A DNA stretch of 64,000 nt from an uncultured Pantoea sp. Lineage in GTDB: Bacteria; Pseudomonadota; Gammaproteobacteria; Enterobacterales; Enterobacteriaceae. Shown piece by piece: positions 9,745 through 21,161 of this stretch. The translations under genes and the position numbers were made by a program. The notes below the pieces were generated by a model. It was given only the letters and a program-made list of their open reading frames with translations. It was not told the DNA's origin and ran no database searches. How positions within the stretch are numbered: position 1 is the first letter of the stretch; each line of letters starts with the position of its first letter. The stretch is from assembly GCA_913775175.1 (NCBI GenBank), contig CAJYKU010000013.1, positions 17,639-81,638 on the forward strand, read 5' to 3'.

Positions 9745-10539
9745 TTAGCAGACAAAACTTACGGGCGCACCACCCTGCGGATGTGGCAGGATCCCCATAG
9801 GAATACCGTAAATAGCGCCCAGCACATCGGCCTGCATAATCGCCTCTGGCTCGCCTTCTGCAATCACCTCGCCCTGCCGCAACGCCACCAGCCGATCGCA
9901 GTAGCGCGCCGCCATATTGATATCGTGCAGCACTGCAATCACTGTTAAGCCACGCTCGCGGCTCAGCCGCTGGATCAGCGCCAGTACGTCTACCTGATGA
10001 GCAATATCAAGTGCCGAGGTTGGCTCATCCAGCAGCAGGCAGCGGCTGTTTTGCGCCACCAGCATCGCCAGCCAGGCACGCTGTCGCTCGCCACCAGAGA
10101 GACTGTCAACCAGACGCCCGGCAAACGGTTTTAATCCCACCAGCGCTATTGCCTCTTCAACCCGCTGACGATCCTCCTGACCATAGCGCCCCAGTGCGCC
10201 GTGCCAGGGATAGCGCCCTATTGCCACCAGCTCGCGCACCGTCATACCCTCTGCAGCGGGCAGCTGTTGCGGCAGATAGGCAACCTGCCGGGCAAACGCT
10301 TTGCTGTTCCACTGCTCAAGCGGCTCACTGTTCAGCATGACCTGCCCTGCACTGGCAGCATGATGGCGTCCCAGCATTTTCAGCAGCGTTGATTTACCGG
10401 ATCCATTATGACCAATCAGGGCCGTGACTTTTCCGGGGGCAAATGAGAGCGACAGTGGTTGCAGCAGCGTGCGTCCTGGCACGCGAAAGCTGACATTTTC
10501 CAGCGCAAACGTAGTAGCGGCGTAGTGCGGATGCTGCAT
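9745..10539 (-). CDS. fhuC: Fe(3+)-hydroxamate ABC transporter ATP-binding protein FhuC
   Basis: FhuC is the ATPase that powers ferric hydroxamate import through FhuB. The 264 residues show the standard ABC motifs in order: Walker A GHNGSGKST near residue 43, the Q-loop AYLPQQL, signature LSGGERQRAW, Walker B CLLLDEPTSALD, and the switch His in AVLHDINMAARYCD. It follows fhuA with a 47-bp gap and precedes fhuD by 9 bp. Identity is supported by position as well as by the FecE/FhuC-like sequence. Confidence 0.97.
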   Translation of the reverse strand: MQHPHYAATTFALENVSFRVPGRTLLQPLSLSFAPGKVTALIGHNGSGKSTLLKMLGRHHAASAGQVMLNSEPLEQWNSKAFARQVAYLPQQLPAAEGMTVRELVAIGRYPWHGALGRYGQEDRQRVEEAIALVGLKPFAGRLVDSLSGGERQRAWLAMLVAQNSRCLLLDEPTSALDIAHQVDVLALIQRLSRERGLTVIAVLHDINMAARYCDRLVALRQGEVIAEGEPEAIMQADVLGAIYGIPMGILPHPQGGAPVSFVC

Positions 10540-10586
10540 GGTACTCCCTGGCTGACGGGCGCAGCAGGTGCGCCCTGAGATCTAAG

Positions 10587-12782
10587 TTAAAAACGGAAGG
10601 TAGCGGTGCCGACAATCCGGCGCTCAGCGCCCCAGTAGCAGGCGTAGTCGCGATAGCAGCTGGCAACATAATCGCGATTAAACAGATTGTTGACGTTGAC
10701 GCCAACCGTGGATCCTGGCAGTCCAAAGCGAGCAAGATCGTACTTCAGCACGGTATCTACCGTGGTGTAACCCGCCACATCAAAATTTTGATTGGCGCTG
10801 GCACCACTGGCGTATAGCCCTTTGCTCTCGCCCACATAACGCACCCCGGCGCCCAGAGTCAGGCCGGATAGCGCTGTATCGTGGAAGGTGTAGTCACCCC
10901 ATAGCGAAGCCATATGTTTTGGCACCTGCACCGGCGTTCTGCCCTGCAACTGGGTATCTTTGGTATATTCCGCATCGGTGTAGGTATAGGAGGCGGTCAT
11001 ATTGACGCTGGCACTCAGCGCCGCTTTGGCCTCCAGCTCTACGCCGCGTGAACGGATCTCGCCGCTCTGAATACTGAAATTTTTGTTAACCGGGTCTGCC
11101 GTCAGATTTTTGTTTTTGGTCAACTGATAGAGTGCACCGGTGATGACAATCGGACGATCTTTCGGCACATATTTTACCCCCGCTTCATACTGCTTCGCGC
11201 GTGAAGGATCAAACGCCTGACCGCCATACGTTGAACCTGCATTTGGAATAAATGCTTCGCTGTAGCTAAAGTAAGGCGCAACACCATTATCAAAGACATA
11301 GTTAAGTCCACCGCGCCAGGTAAAGGCCTGATCGTTTTGTCGATCGGTTGTTCCGGCTACGCGATCCTGAACTGACGTCATGGCATAATCGTAGCGTCCA
11401 CCCAGCGTCAGTACCCAGCGATCCCACTCGATCTGATCCTGCGCATACAGTCCGGTCTGCCGCTGTTTATTAAGATGCTGATAAGGAGTGCTATATGGGA
11501 CAACAGTATCATTGCCATATTGCGGATCAATCGCACTGAGATTGCTGGCTGAACCAAACTGCGCATCAATGTCATTACGCGTCTGCTGATAGTCCACACC
11601 CAGTAACAGCGTATGATCAACCTGCCCGGTAGCAAATCTGGCCTGCGCCTGGTTATCCACGGCAAACTGATTGAGCTGCTCGTTTGAAACGGCAGAGCCG
11701 CGTGTAATCTGCTGTGATGCTGAATCATAACCATTGCCATAAATACTGCGATAGTCAGTGCGCAGCTCGGCATAACGCAGATTCTGTCTTACTGTCCAGG
11801 TATCGCTGAAACTGTGTTCAGCGTTATACCCGACCATTTTGGTGTTACGCGAAATCTTATTGCTGGCTTCGCCTTCATCAAAATCCGTGGGCAGTCTGTA
11901 GCTGCTGCCATCAGCACGTTTAATCGCGGTTACCGTGCCTTCACGCGGCAGCCAGCCGTAGTAGCCAGTTTGTGGCTCATTCTGGAAGTAAGTCAGCAGA
12001 TCAAAACGCGTACTGGCATCCGGCCGCCAGCTAAATGAAGGTGCCAGGGTATAGCGCTTCTCTTTATTGCTGGCCTGCTGTGCATCAGCGCTGCGCGCCA
12101 GCCCTGTCAGGCGGTAGCTGTAAACGCCGCTGTCATCAAGCGCGCCGCCAAAATCAAAACCGGTTGAAAACAGGTTGTCATTGCCCATCTGGAACTGCAC
12201 TTCACGCAGTGTTTCAGTCGTGGGTCGTTTGCTGACCAGCGCCACTACGCCACCGGGATTGCTTTTACCATACAGAACCGAAACCGGCCCGCGCAGAAGC
12301 TCGGCGCGCTCCAGAAAATAGGGATCGATAGCAAACTCAGAGTAGTTATCACTCTGCAGTTTCAGGCCATCAAGATATTGATTGGTGTTGGTTTCGCTAA
12401 AACCGCGAATGGAGAGTGCGTCAATCACCCCGGAGCTGCCACGGTTACCGGTCAGCACTCCAGGCGTATAGTTAAATGCGCCTTTTACGCTGGTCACCGC
12501 ATGCATCGCCATCTCTTCCTGCGTCACCACAGAGAGTGACTGCGGGTTTTTTTCAATCGGCGTATCAGTTTTGGTACCGGTTGCGCTCTGCTTTGCTGCA
12601 ATCGTTGCTGCAGGGCCCCATGCGCTCTCCTGCGCGACGCTGTTGCCTCCACTGGCGTTAACAACAATAGTCTCTTCAGCCACTGCCTGTGCGCTGAGAG
12701 TGCCCAGTGTCAGGGCAATTGATAGAGCCAGCGGACGGCGCCGCATCATAACAGAACGGGAAAAAACAGTTTGCGCACTCAT
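10587..12782 (-). CDS. fhuA: Ferrichrome outer-membrane receptor FhuA (TonB-dependent)
   Basis: FhuA imports ferrichrome through the outer membrane using TonB energy. The 731-residue product has a signal peptide (cleavage near AQAVAEET), a TonB box (EETIVVNAS) and a plug domain with the PQSLSVVTQEEM and GFSETNTNQYLDGLK blocks. A 22-stranded barrel follows, ending in the C-terminal aromatic residue (IVGTATFRF) needed for assembly. It is the first gene of fhuACDB, and a Fur-box match lies about 40 bp upstream. I call it FhuA from operon context and the plug sequence. The substrate could extend to other hydroxamates such as coprogen or ferrioxamine. Confidence 0.93.
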   Translation of the reverse strand: MSAQTVFSRSVMMRRRPLALSIALTLGTLSAQAVAEETIVVNASGGNSVAQESAWGPAATIAAKQSATGTKTDTPIEKNPQSLSVVTQEEMAMHAVTSVKGAFNYTPGVLTGNRGSSGVIDALSIRGFSETNTNQYLDGLKLQSDNYSEFAIDPYFLERAELLRGPVSVLYGKSNPGGVVALVSKRPTTETLREVQFQMGNDNLFSTGFDFGGALDDSGVYSYRLTGLARSADAQQASNKEKRYTLAPSFSWRPDASTRFDLLTYFQNEPQTGYYGWLPREGTVTAIKRADGSSYRLPTDFDEGEASNKISRNTKMVGYNAEHSFSDTWTVRQNLRYAELRTDYRSIYGNGYDSASQQITRGSAVSNEQLNQFAVDNQAQARFATGQVDHTLLLGVDYQQTRNDIDAQFGSASNLSAIDPQYGNDTVVPYSTPYQHLNKQRQTGLYAQDQIEWDRWVLTLGGRYDYAMTSVQDRVAGTTDRQNDQAFTWRGGLNYVFDNGVAPYFSYSEAFIPNAGSTYGGQAFDPSRAKQYEAGVKYVPKDRPIVITGALYQLTKNKNLTADPVNKNFSIQSGEIRSRGVELEAKAALSASVNMTASYTYTDAEYTKDTQLQGRTPVQVPKHMASLWGDYTFHDTALSGLTLGAGVRYVGESKGLYASGASANQNFDVAGYTTVDTVLKYDLARFGLPGSTVGVNVNNLFNRDYVASCYRDYACYWGAERRIVGTATFRF

Positions 12783-12819
12783 GATAAAGTCTCTCAGCGG
12801 ATAAATAACGCAAGCGAAT

Positions 12820-12838
12820 GAAAACGATAATTATTATC
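12820..12838 (-). promoter_or_regulatory. Fur box candidate upstream of fhuA
   Basis: The 19-mer on the plus strand contains GATAATTATTATC, which matches 12 of 13 bases of the right part of the consensus GATAATGATAATCATTATC. The left six bases match less well. It lies about 40 bp before the fhuA start, where iron-dependent Fur repression of fhuACDB is expected. Basis: sequence plus the known regulon. Confidence 0.8.
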
Positions 12839-12955
12839 AGACGCAAGTATTTTAGGCTAAGCGATGCACGATCTGCAAGACGAAATAGAGCACAACCGCA
12901 TGTTTACGGCGTTATCGCATTAATCATTGATCGTGAGTAAGAAATTGCAGTGATG

Positions 12956-12977
12956 AAAAAGGGCGCCGAAGCGCCCT
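12956..12977 (-). terminator. Intrinsic terminator of mrcB
   Basis: On the minus strand, GGGCGC-TTCG-GCGCCC forms a stable stem with a UUCG tetraloop, followed by TTTTT. It lies just after the mrcB stop codon (12992) and before the fhuA promoter. Confidence 0.9.
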
Positions 12978-12991
12978 GAAGAGGATGATAA

Positions 12992-15553
<2,562 letters not shown>

Positions 15554-15652
15554 GCTCTCTTCTCTCCAGGCATAGCGTTGGCTGCGGCCGTTACTCTAAC
15601 TACTTTCTCCGGCTGCGCATGGCAGAACCCTCTGAATTCGATCCACAGCGGG

Positions 15653-18091
15653 CTACGGGGAAAATTTTTTGGTGCGCTTTGTGGGCAGCGCGCTGGCCGG
15701 GTCGTCCGGCCAGAGATGTTTGGGATAACGCCCTTTCATCTCTTTCTGCACTTCAGGATATGCCCCGCACCAGAATGCTGCCAGGTCACGCGTGATCTGC
15801 AGCGGACGATGAGCCGGTGAGAGTAACTCCAGCACCAGTGGCACCCGGCCACTGGCGATAGCCGGGTTTTTTGCTTCCCCAAACATCTCCTGCAGTCGCA
15901 CGGCCAGCGCTGGCGGATTCTCCGCGTGGTAGCGAATTGGCAGGCGACTTCCGGTCGGCACAGTGTAATGAGTTGGTAGCGCACTATCCAGCTGCTGACG
16001 TTGTGACCATGTCAGCAAATGTACCAGGGCCCGGCAGAGATCAATTTTCTGTAACCCTTTTAGATCGCGCACGTCTGTCATCTCTGGCAGTAGCCAGCTC
16101 TCCAGTGTATCAAGCAATGCGCTATCGTCCAGCGGCGGCCAGTTCTCCTCGGGTAGCCACTCTGCCGCACGTTGCAGGCGCAGCCGCAGCTGCTCTGCTT
16201 CCGGCGTCCAGCCCAGCACTGCCAACCCTTTTTCCCGTATCCAGCGCAGCAGTGCCGGATGCAGAATTTCAGCATCCGGCCGCGCCTGCGGCTGGGCGCT
16301 GAGCACCAGGACGCCAATCAGTTCACGCTTCCAGGCGCGCAGCGTACCTTTCTCTTCATCCCATTCGACGTCAACCTGGCGCGTGATCAGCTGCGGTAAC
16401 TGCTGGCGTAACTGTGTCAGATCAATCGGCAGCGCCAGCAAAATACGGGCATCGGCGGCACTGGCTCCCTGCAATAAGCCGGGTGCAATCAGCGTAGCGT
16501 AACGGCTCAGACCGTGATCCTCTTCCAGCATCGCCCCCGGACCGGCAGCCAGCTGATAGCGCGCACTCTCACCCCGCCGCAGTGCGATACGATCGGCAAA
16601 TCCGGCAGCCAGTAGTGCCGGAAACCGATCGGCATCAGCGCGTCCGTCGGCAGCATGCAGTCGCTGTTGCCACTGTCGTGCCCGGCGCTGCCACTGCGGC
16701 TGCGGCCGATTAAGGGCATCGCGCAGATCAATACTTCCGTTGCGCGGTGGTTCTTCAAGGATCGCTACCAGCAGCGCCGCGCTGGCAATGGCATCGCGAT
16801 CGTCTCCTGCTGCACACAGGATTGCTGTAAGACGGGGATCGCTGCCAAGACGCGCCATTTTCCGGCCTGTGGCGTTAAGATGGCCGCTGCTATCCAGCGC
16901 ACCAAGCTGCTGAAGCAGCGCCTCGGCAGCTTGCAGATTGCGCGCGGGCGGGAGATCCAGCCATTGAAGCTGTGTCACGCTCGTGCAGCCCCACTGCAGC
17001 AGCTCCAGCTGCAGCGCGGCGAGATCACTGCTGAGGATTTCCGCTTCACTCTGATTTGGTGCCCGCAGCGCCTGCTCCTGCGCCAGCAGATGCAGGCAGA
17101 GACCCGGCTCCAGGCGCCCGGCGCGGCCGGCTCGCTGCGTCATAGATGCCTGACTGATACGCTGCGTCTGTAAGCGGGTTATGCCACTGCGGGCATCAAA
17201 CTGCGCCACCCGCTCCAGGGCGCTATCCACTACCAGGCGAATGCCCTCAATGGTCAGGCTGGTTTCTGCAATATTGGTCGCCAGCACCACTTTACGGCGT
17301 CCCACAGCAGCAGGCAAAATAGCACGCCGCTGTGCCTCCAGCGGGAGAGCACCATAGAGCGGCGCCAGATCAACATCATCACTGATCCGCGTCTCAAGCT
17401 CGCGTCTGACGCGTTCAATCTCCGCAACGCCCGGCAGAAACAGCAGCAGCGATCCATGCTCTTGCCGCAGGAGTTGTGCCACTTCGCGCGCGACCGCCGT
17501 TTCAAACCGCGTCTGCGTATCAAGGCTGGCATAACGGCGTTCTACCGGATAGCTGCGTCCTGCTGAAACAATCGCAGGCGCAGCCGGCAGCAGCGCCTGC
17601 AGCCGGGTATTATCCAGCGTGGCTGACATCAGCAGCAGTTTCAGGTCGTCGCGCAGCCCCTGCTGAACATCCAGCAGCAAGGCCAGCGCCAAATCAGCCT
17701 GCAGGCTGCGCTCGTGAAACTCATCAAGGATCACCAGCGCTACCCCTTCCAGCATCGGGTCGCGCTGCAGCATACGCGTCAGGATCCCTTCGGTAACCAC
17801 TTCCAGCCGGGTATCTTTGCTGCAGCAGCTTTCGCCGCGTAGCCGGTAGCCCACGGTTTTACCCGGCTGCTCCCCCAGCTGCTCCGCCAGCCGCTCCGCC
17901 ACATTGCGCGCAGCCAGACGCCGCGGTTCCAGCATAATAATGCGCCCCGTCAGTGCCGCCTGCTGCAGTAGCTGCAGCGGCAGCCAGGTCGATTTTCCTG
18001 CACCCGTTGGCGCTGCCAGCAGAACCTGCGGTGAACTCTCCAGTGCTGTCAGCAGCGCAGGCAACACCTCGCTGACCGGTAACTCACTCAC
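15653..18091 (-). CDS. hrpB: ATP-dependent RNA helicase HrpB (DEAH family)
   Basis: HrpB is a DExH-box helicase of poorly defined cellular role. Motifs in order are Walker A APTGAGKST, MLEPRRLAARN, motif II DEFHERS, SATLDN, and motif VI QRAGRAGR, followed by the HA2/OB region and the HrpB-specific C-terminus. The track ORF begins at ATG 18130, but no ribosome site precedes it. A GTG at 18091 (GTGAGTGAGTTACCG, reading VSELPVSEVLPALL) has AGGAG 7-8 bases upstream. It aligns with the GTG start region of the E. coli gene, so 812 residues are preferred. It is divergent from thpR with a very short shared promoter spacer. Confidence 0.93.
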   Translation of the reverse strand: MSELPVSEVLPALLTALESSPQVLLAAPTGAGKSTWLPLQLLQQAALTGRIIMLEPRRLAARNVAERLAEQLGEQPGKTVGYRLRGESCCSKDTRLEVVTEGILTRMLQRDPMLEGVALVILDEFHERSLQADLALALLLDVQQGLRDDLKLLLMSATLDNTRLQALLPAAPAIVSAGRSYPVERRYASLDTQTRFETAVAREVAQLLRQEHGSLLLFLPGVAEIERVRRELETRISDDVDLAPLYGALPLEAQRRAILPAAVGRRKVVLATNIAETSLTIEGIRLVVDSALERVAQFDARSGITRLQTQRISQASMTQRAGRAGRLEPGLCLHLLAQEQALRAPNQSEAEILSSDLAALQLELLQWGCTSVTQLQWLDLPPARNLQAAEALLQQLGALDSSGHLNATGRKMARLGSDPRLTAILCAAGDDRDAIASAALLVAILEEPPRNGSIDLRDALNRPQPQWQRRARQWQQRLHAADGRADADRFPALLAAGFADRIALRRGESARYQLAAGPGAMLEEDHGLSRYATLIAPGLLQGASAADARILLALPIDLTQLRQQLPQLITRQVDVEWDEEKGTLRAWKRELIGVLVLSAQPQARPDAEILHPALLRWIREKGLAVLGWTPEAEQLRLRLQRAAEWLPEENWPPLDDSALLDTLESWLLPEMTDVRDLKGLQKIDLCRALVHLLTWSQRQQLDSALPTHYTVPTGSRLPIRYHAENPPALAVRLQEMFGEAKNPAIASGRVPLVLELLSPAHRPLQITRDLAAFWCGAYPEVQKEMKGRYPKHLWPDDPASALPTKRTKKFSP

Positions 18092-18166
18092 GCCTTTCTC
18101 CTGCTCTGCCTGTGCTAATATGGCGCGCATTGTACACTACCTGGCGCAGATTACCGGAGCGCACTT

Positions 18167-18706
18167 ATGACCACTCAACGCCTGTTTTTTGCTCTGGAAC
18201 TGCCTGCAATGCTTCAGCAGCAGCTGGTGCAGTGGCGGGCGGATAATTTTGCGGCTGACGCGGGTATACCGGTTGCGGCCGCGAACCTGCATCTGACGCT
18301 GGCATTTCCTGGCACAGTTAACGATAAGACCTGTGAGCAGCTGCAGCAGCTTGCCGCGCGTATTGCACAGCCCGCCTTTACGCTTGATCTGGATGATGCC
18401 GGGCACTGGCTGCGGCCGGGGATTGTGTGGCTGGGGTGCCAGCGCGCACCACGCAGTCTGCTACAACTGGCAGGTTTGCTACGCGCTCAGGCGGCGCGTC
18501 TTGGCTGTGGCCAGAGCGCGCAACCTTTTCATCCTCATATTACTCTGCTGCGACACGCCACGCAGGGCATAGCACTGCCGCCCCGCGGTTTCCACTGGCG
18601 CACCAGGATCACACATTTTGCGCTACTCTCATCCTCTTTTTATCGTGGCCGCACCCGCTATAACGTGCTGACGCGCTGGCCTCTTATCCCTGCCACAGGA
18701 GCATAA
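18167..18706 (+). CDS. thpR: RNA 2',3'-cyclic phosphodiesterase ThpR (LigT)
   Basis: ThpR belongs to the 2H phosphoesterase family. It opens 2',3'-cyclic phosphates to 2'-phosphates and can ligate 2'-5' tRNA halves in vitro. The 179 residues have the two HxTx catalytic motifs, HLTL (near residue 43) and HITL (near 126). The gene ends directly against sfsA: its stop codon TAA is followed immediately by the sfsA ATG, and the AGGAG for sfsA lies inside the thpR 3' end. The two genes are therefore co-transcribed. Physiological function in this organism is not shown by the sequence. Confidence 0.93.
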   Translation: MTTQRLFFALELPAMLQQQLVQWRADNFAADAGIPVAAANLHLTLAFPGTVNDKTCEQLQQLAARIAQPAFTLDLDDAGHWLRPGIVWLGCQRAPRSLLQLAGLLRAQAARLGCGQSAQPFHPHITLLRHATQGIALPPRGFHWRTRITHFALLSSSFYRGRTRYNVLTRWPLIPATGA

Positions 18707-19432
18707 ATGCAGTTTGTTCCCCCGCTGAAACCTGCCCGCCTGGTAGCACGCTACAAGCGCTTTCTTGCTGATATTGTGACGCCAGAAGGTGAAACGTTGA
18801 CGATTCACTGCGCCAATACCGGCGCAATGACTGGCTGTGCCACGCCAGGTGATACGGTGTGGTACTCCACCTCTTCCAGTACTACGCGCAAATATCCTCA
18901 CAGCTGGGAGCTGACAAATACGCAACAGGGCCACTGGATCTGTGTTAATACGCTGCGCGCAAACCAGCTGGTGCAGGAAGCGCTGACCCGGCAGATCATT
19001 CCGGAATTGTCCGGCTATAGCCACTGCCGTGCTGAAGTGAAATATGGCACGGAAAAAAGCCGAATCGACTTTCTTCTGCAGGCAGAGGATAGAGCGAACT
19101 GCTATATTGAAGTCAAATCCGTTACCCTTTTACAGAATGGTAAAGGCTACTTTCCGGATGCGGTGACGGTCCGCGGGCAGAAACATCTGCGCGAGCTTGC
19201 TGTCCTTGCGGCAGAGGGTCATCGGGCCGTTTTGTTGTTTGCTGTTCTGCATACGGGGATCGAGGACGTTTCCCCGGCGCGCCATATCGACGCGCACTAC
19301 GCAGAACTACTGGTACAGGCACAGCGCTGTGGCGTAGACGTGTTAGCGTATCAGGCCACTCTCTCTCCTGAGCAGATGTGGCTCTCTCATCCGCTGCCTC
19401 TGATAGCGGATGCCGGATTGTCATCATCCTGA
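18707..19432 (+). CDS. sfsA: SfsA family DNA-binding protein/putative nuclease
   Basis: SfsA was named from sugar-fermentation stimulation when overexpressed in E. coli. Its fold suggests an endonuclease-like core, and its true role is unclear. The 241-residue product shows the N-terminal OB-like part ([16 protein letters not shown]) and the [10 protein letters not shown] block. The C-terminal core has IDFLL, a PD-(D/E)xK-like YIEVKSVTL motif, and the [16 protein letters not shown] block. It starts immediately after the thpR stop with a good AGGAG site. Downstream lies a 225-bp spacer to dksA that contains an imperfect hairpin at the sfsA stop. Confidence 0.93.
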   Translation: MQFVPPLKPARLVARYKRFLADIVTPEGETLTIHCANTGAMTGCATPGDTVWYSTSSSTTRKYPHSWELTNTQQGHWICVNTLRANQLVQEALTRQIIPELSGYSHCRAEVKYGTEKSRIDFLLQAEDRANCYIEVKSVTLLQNGKGYFPDAVTVRGQKHLRELAVLAAEGHRAVLLFAVLHTGIEDVSPARHIDAHYAELLVQAQRCGVDVLAYQATLSPEQMWLSHPLPLIADAGLSSS

Positions 19433-19657
19433 CGTTAAAAGGTGTCAGGATGGAGCCGGAGGCGCGCTAAATACGCTTTTACTCACAGGCTTGTCAAGGT
19501 GTGTTCATGAATAATTGCCAACCTTGACTGCTTCTGCTATTTATAGCGGCCTGTTTTTTTCCCTGATGGGAATCGATAAACCCTGCGTAGCTCAGTCAGC
19601 CATATCGCGCTATAACTGAAATACAACGGGTAGTGCGTGTTATCCAGGAGAAACAAC

Positions 19658-20113
19658 ATGCAAGAAGGGCAAAACCGTAAAACATCGTCCCTGAGTATCC
19701 TCGCCATTGCTGGTGTGGAGCCTTATCAGGAGAAACCGGGCGAAGAGTATATGAACGACGCCCAGCTAGGTCACTTCCGCAAGATTCTGGAAGCCTGGCG
19801 CAATCAGCTCAGGGATGAGGTCGATCGTACTGTATCGCATATGCAGGATGAAGCGGCTAACTTCCCCGATCCGGTCGATCGTGCGGCCCAGGAAGAGGAG
19901 TTCAGCCTGGAACTGCGTAACCGCGATCGTGAGCGAAAACTCATTAAAAAGATCGAAAAAACGCTGAAAAAAGTGGAAGATGACGATTTCGGCTACTGCG
20001 AGTCCTGCGGCGTCGAAATTGGTATTCGTCGTCTGGAAGCGCGTCCAACAGCCGATCTCTGCATCGACTGCAAAACGCTGGCTGAAATCCGCGAGAAGCA
20101 GATGGCTGGCTAA
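19658..20113 (+). CDS. dksA: RNA polymerase-binding transcription factor DksA
   Basis: DksA enters the RNA polymerase secondary channel and acts with ppGpp to control rRNA and amino-acid promoters. The 151-residue product is almost identical to the E. coli protein. It has the coiled-coil with the tip Asp residues ([14 protein letters not shown]), and the C4 zinc motif CESCG...CIDC. The start at 19658 ([12 protein letters not shown]) is preceded by CAGGAG; the seven earlier residues in the track ORF are not conserved. A 225-bp upstream spacer presumably carries its promoters. A hairpin follows the stop and separates it from gluQ. Confidence 0.99.
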   Translation: MQEGQNRKTSSLSILAIAGVEPYQEKPGEEYMNDAQLGHFRKILEAWRNQLRDEVDRTVSHMQDEAANFPDPVDRAAQEEEFSLELRNRDRERKLIKKIEKTLKKVEDDDFGYCESCGVEIGIRRLEARPTADLCIDCKTLAEIREKQMAG

Positions 20114-20131
20114 TGGCCATATACCAGCTAC

Positions 20132-20180
20132 CACCTCCCGGCGGAAAAAAGCACTCCGTTTCGCCGGGCGGTGTCTTTTA
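20132..20180 (+). terminator. Hairpin terminator between dksA and gluQ
   Basis: The segment CACCTCCCGGCG-GAAA pairs imperfectly with TTTCGCCGGGCGGTG across an 11-14 base loop and is followed by TCTTTT, just ahead of the gluQ start. A terminator at this place is known in Shigella/E. coli, where it limits gluQ read-through from dksA. Confidence 0.75.
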
Positions 20181-20182
20181 GC

Positions 20183-21118
20183 ATGATGAACACTGCCTCT
20201 CCCTGCGTTGGCCGTTTCGCGCCCTCTCCCTCCGGCGATCTTCACTTTGGTTCTCTGCTTGCTGCATTAGGCAGCTATCTCAGTGCACGCGCGCAACAGG
20301 GGCGCTGGCTGGTACGTATTGAAGATATCGATCCGCCACGCGAAGTCCCTGGCGCTGCCACGCGTATATTGCAGCAGCTGGAGCACGTTGGCCTGGAGTG
20401 GGATGGTGAGGTGTTATGGCAGTCGCAGCGACACGAGGCGTATCGCGCTGCACTGAACTGGCTTCACACACATCAGCAAAGCTATTTCTGTACCTGTACG
20501 CGTCGCCGCATTCAGCAGCTGGGAGGCTATTACGATGGCCACTGCCGCGATCGCCATCTGCCTGCTACTCAGGCCGCCCTGCGTTTACGCCAGCATACTC
20601 CCGTTTACAGCTTTTATGACCAGCTGCGTGGTGAGTTGCAGGCTGATCGCCAGCTGGCGGAAGAGGATTTTATTATCCATCGCCGTGATGGCCTGTTTGC
20701 TTACAACCTCGCGGTAGTGGTGGATGATCACGATCAGGGCGTGACTGAAATTGTGCGCGGTGCCGACCTGATTGCACCAACGGTGCGTCAGATTGCGCTC
20801 TGTCAGCAGTTCGGCTGGTCACCACCCGATTATCTGCATCTGCCGCTGGCGGTTAATCCTGATGGCAATAAACTGTCAAAGCAGAATCACGCGCCAGCTC
20901 TGCCTGCAGGTGACCCACGGCCACTGCTGGTGCAGGCGCTGCAGTTCCTTGGTCAAAAGGTCGAGGCTGGCTGGCAGGACAACACGCTGGCGGCTCTGCT
21001 GAATCAGGCCGTTATAAACTGGAAGCCGCTGGATATTCCGCTGGACAATGCGCAAACGCCAGCCGGGATGACAACGCCATTCCTAAATGGTTCGCACCAG
21101 GCTATGATTAGCCGCTGA
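20183..21118 (+). CDS. gluQ: Glutamyl-queuosine tRNA(Asp) synthetase
   Basis: GluQ-RS attaches glutamate to the queuosine base of tRNA(Asp). It is a class I synthetase catalytic domain without an anticodon-binding domain. Visible motifs are [15 protein letters not shown] (HIGH region), the zinc ligands CTC...YDGHC near residues 100-120, and KLSKQ (KMSKS equivalent). The track start is a GTG at 20171, which lies within the dksA-gluQ hairpin. The tandem ATGs at 20183 and 20186 are more likely, but neither has a strong ribosome site, so the exact start is uncertain. Expression probably depends on read-through from dksA. Confidence 0.92.
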   Translation: MMNTASPCVGRFAPSPSGDLHFGSLLAALGSYLSARAQQGRWLVRIEDIDPPREVPGAATRILQQLEHVGLEWDGEVLWQSQRHEAYRAALNWLHTHQQSYFCTCTRRRIQQLGGYYDGHCRDRHLPATQAALRLRQHTPVYSFYDQLRGELQADRQLAEEDFIIHRRDGLFAYNLAVVVDDHDQGVTEIVRGADLIAPTVRQIALCQQFGWSPPDYLHLPLAVNPDGNKLSKQNHAPALPAGDPRPLLVQALQFLGQKVEAGWQDNTLAALLNQAVINWKPLDIPLDNAQTPAGMTTPFLNGSHQAMISR

Positions 21119-21148
21119 TTTTATTACCACTCATTTTTTGTCACTGTC

Positions 21149-21161
21149 GAGGTGTCCCATT
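21149..21161 (+). promoter_or_regulatory. Ribosome binding site and AUU start of pcnB
   Basis: GAGGTG followed by four bases and ATT-TTT-ACC-CGA. Only non-canonical starts are available; the track placed the start at TTG 21138, upstream of the Shine-Dalgarno sequence. AUU initiation normally makes translation inefficient and sensitive to IF3. Confidence 0.85.
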
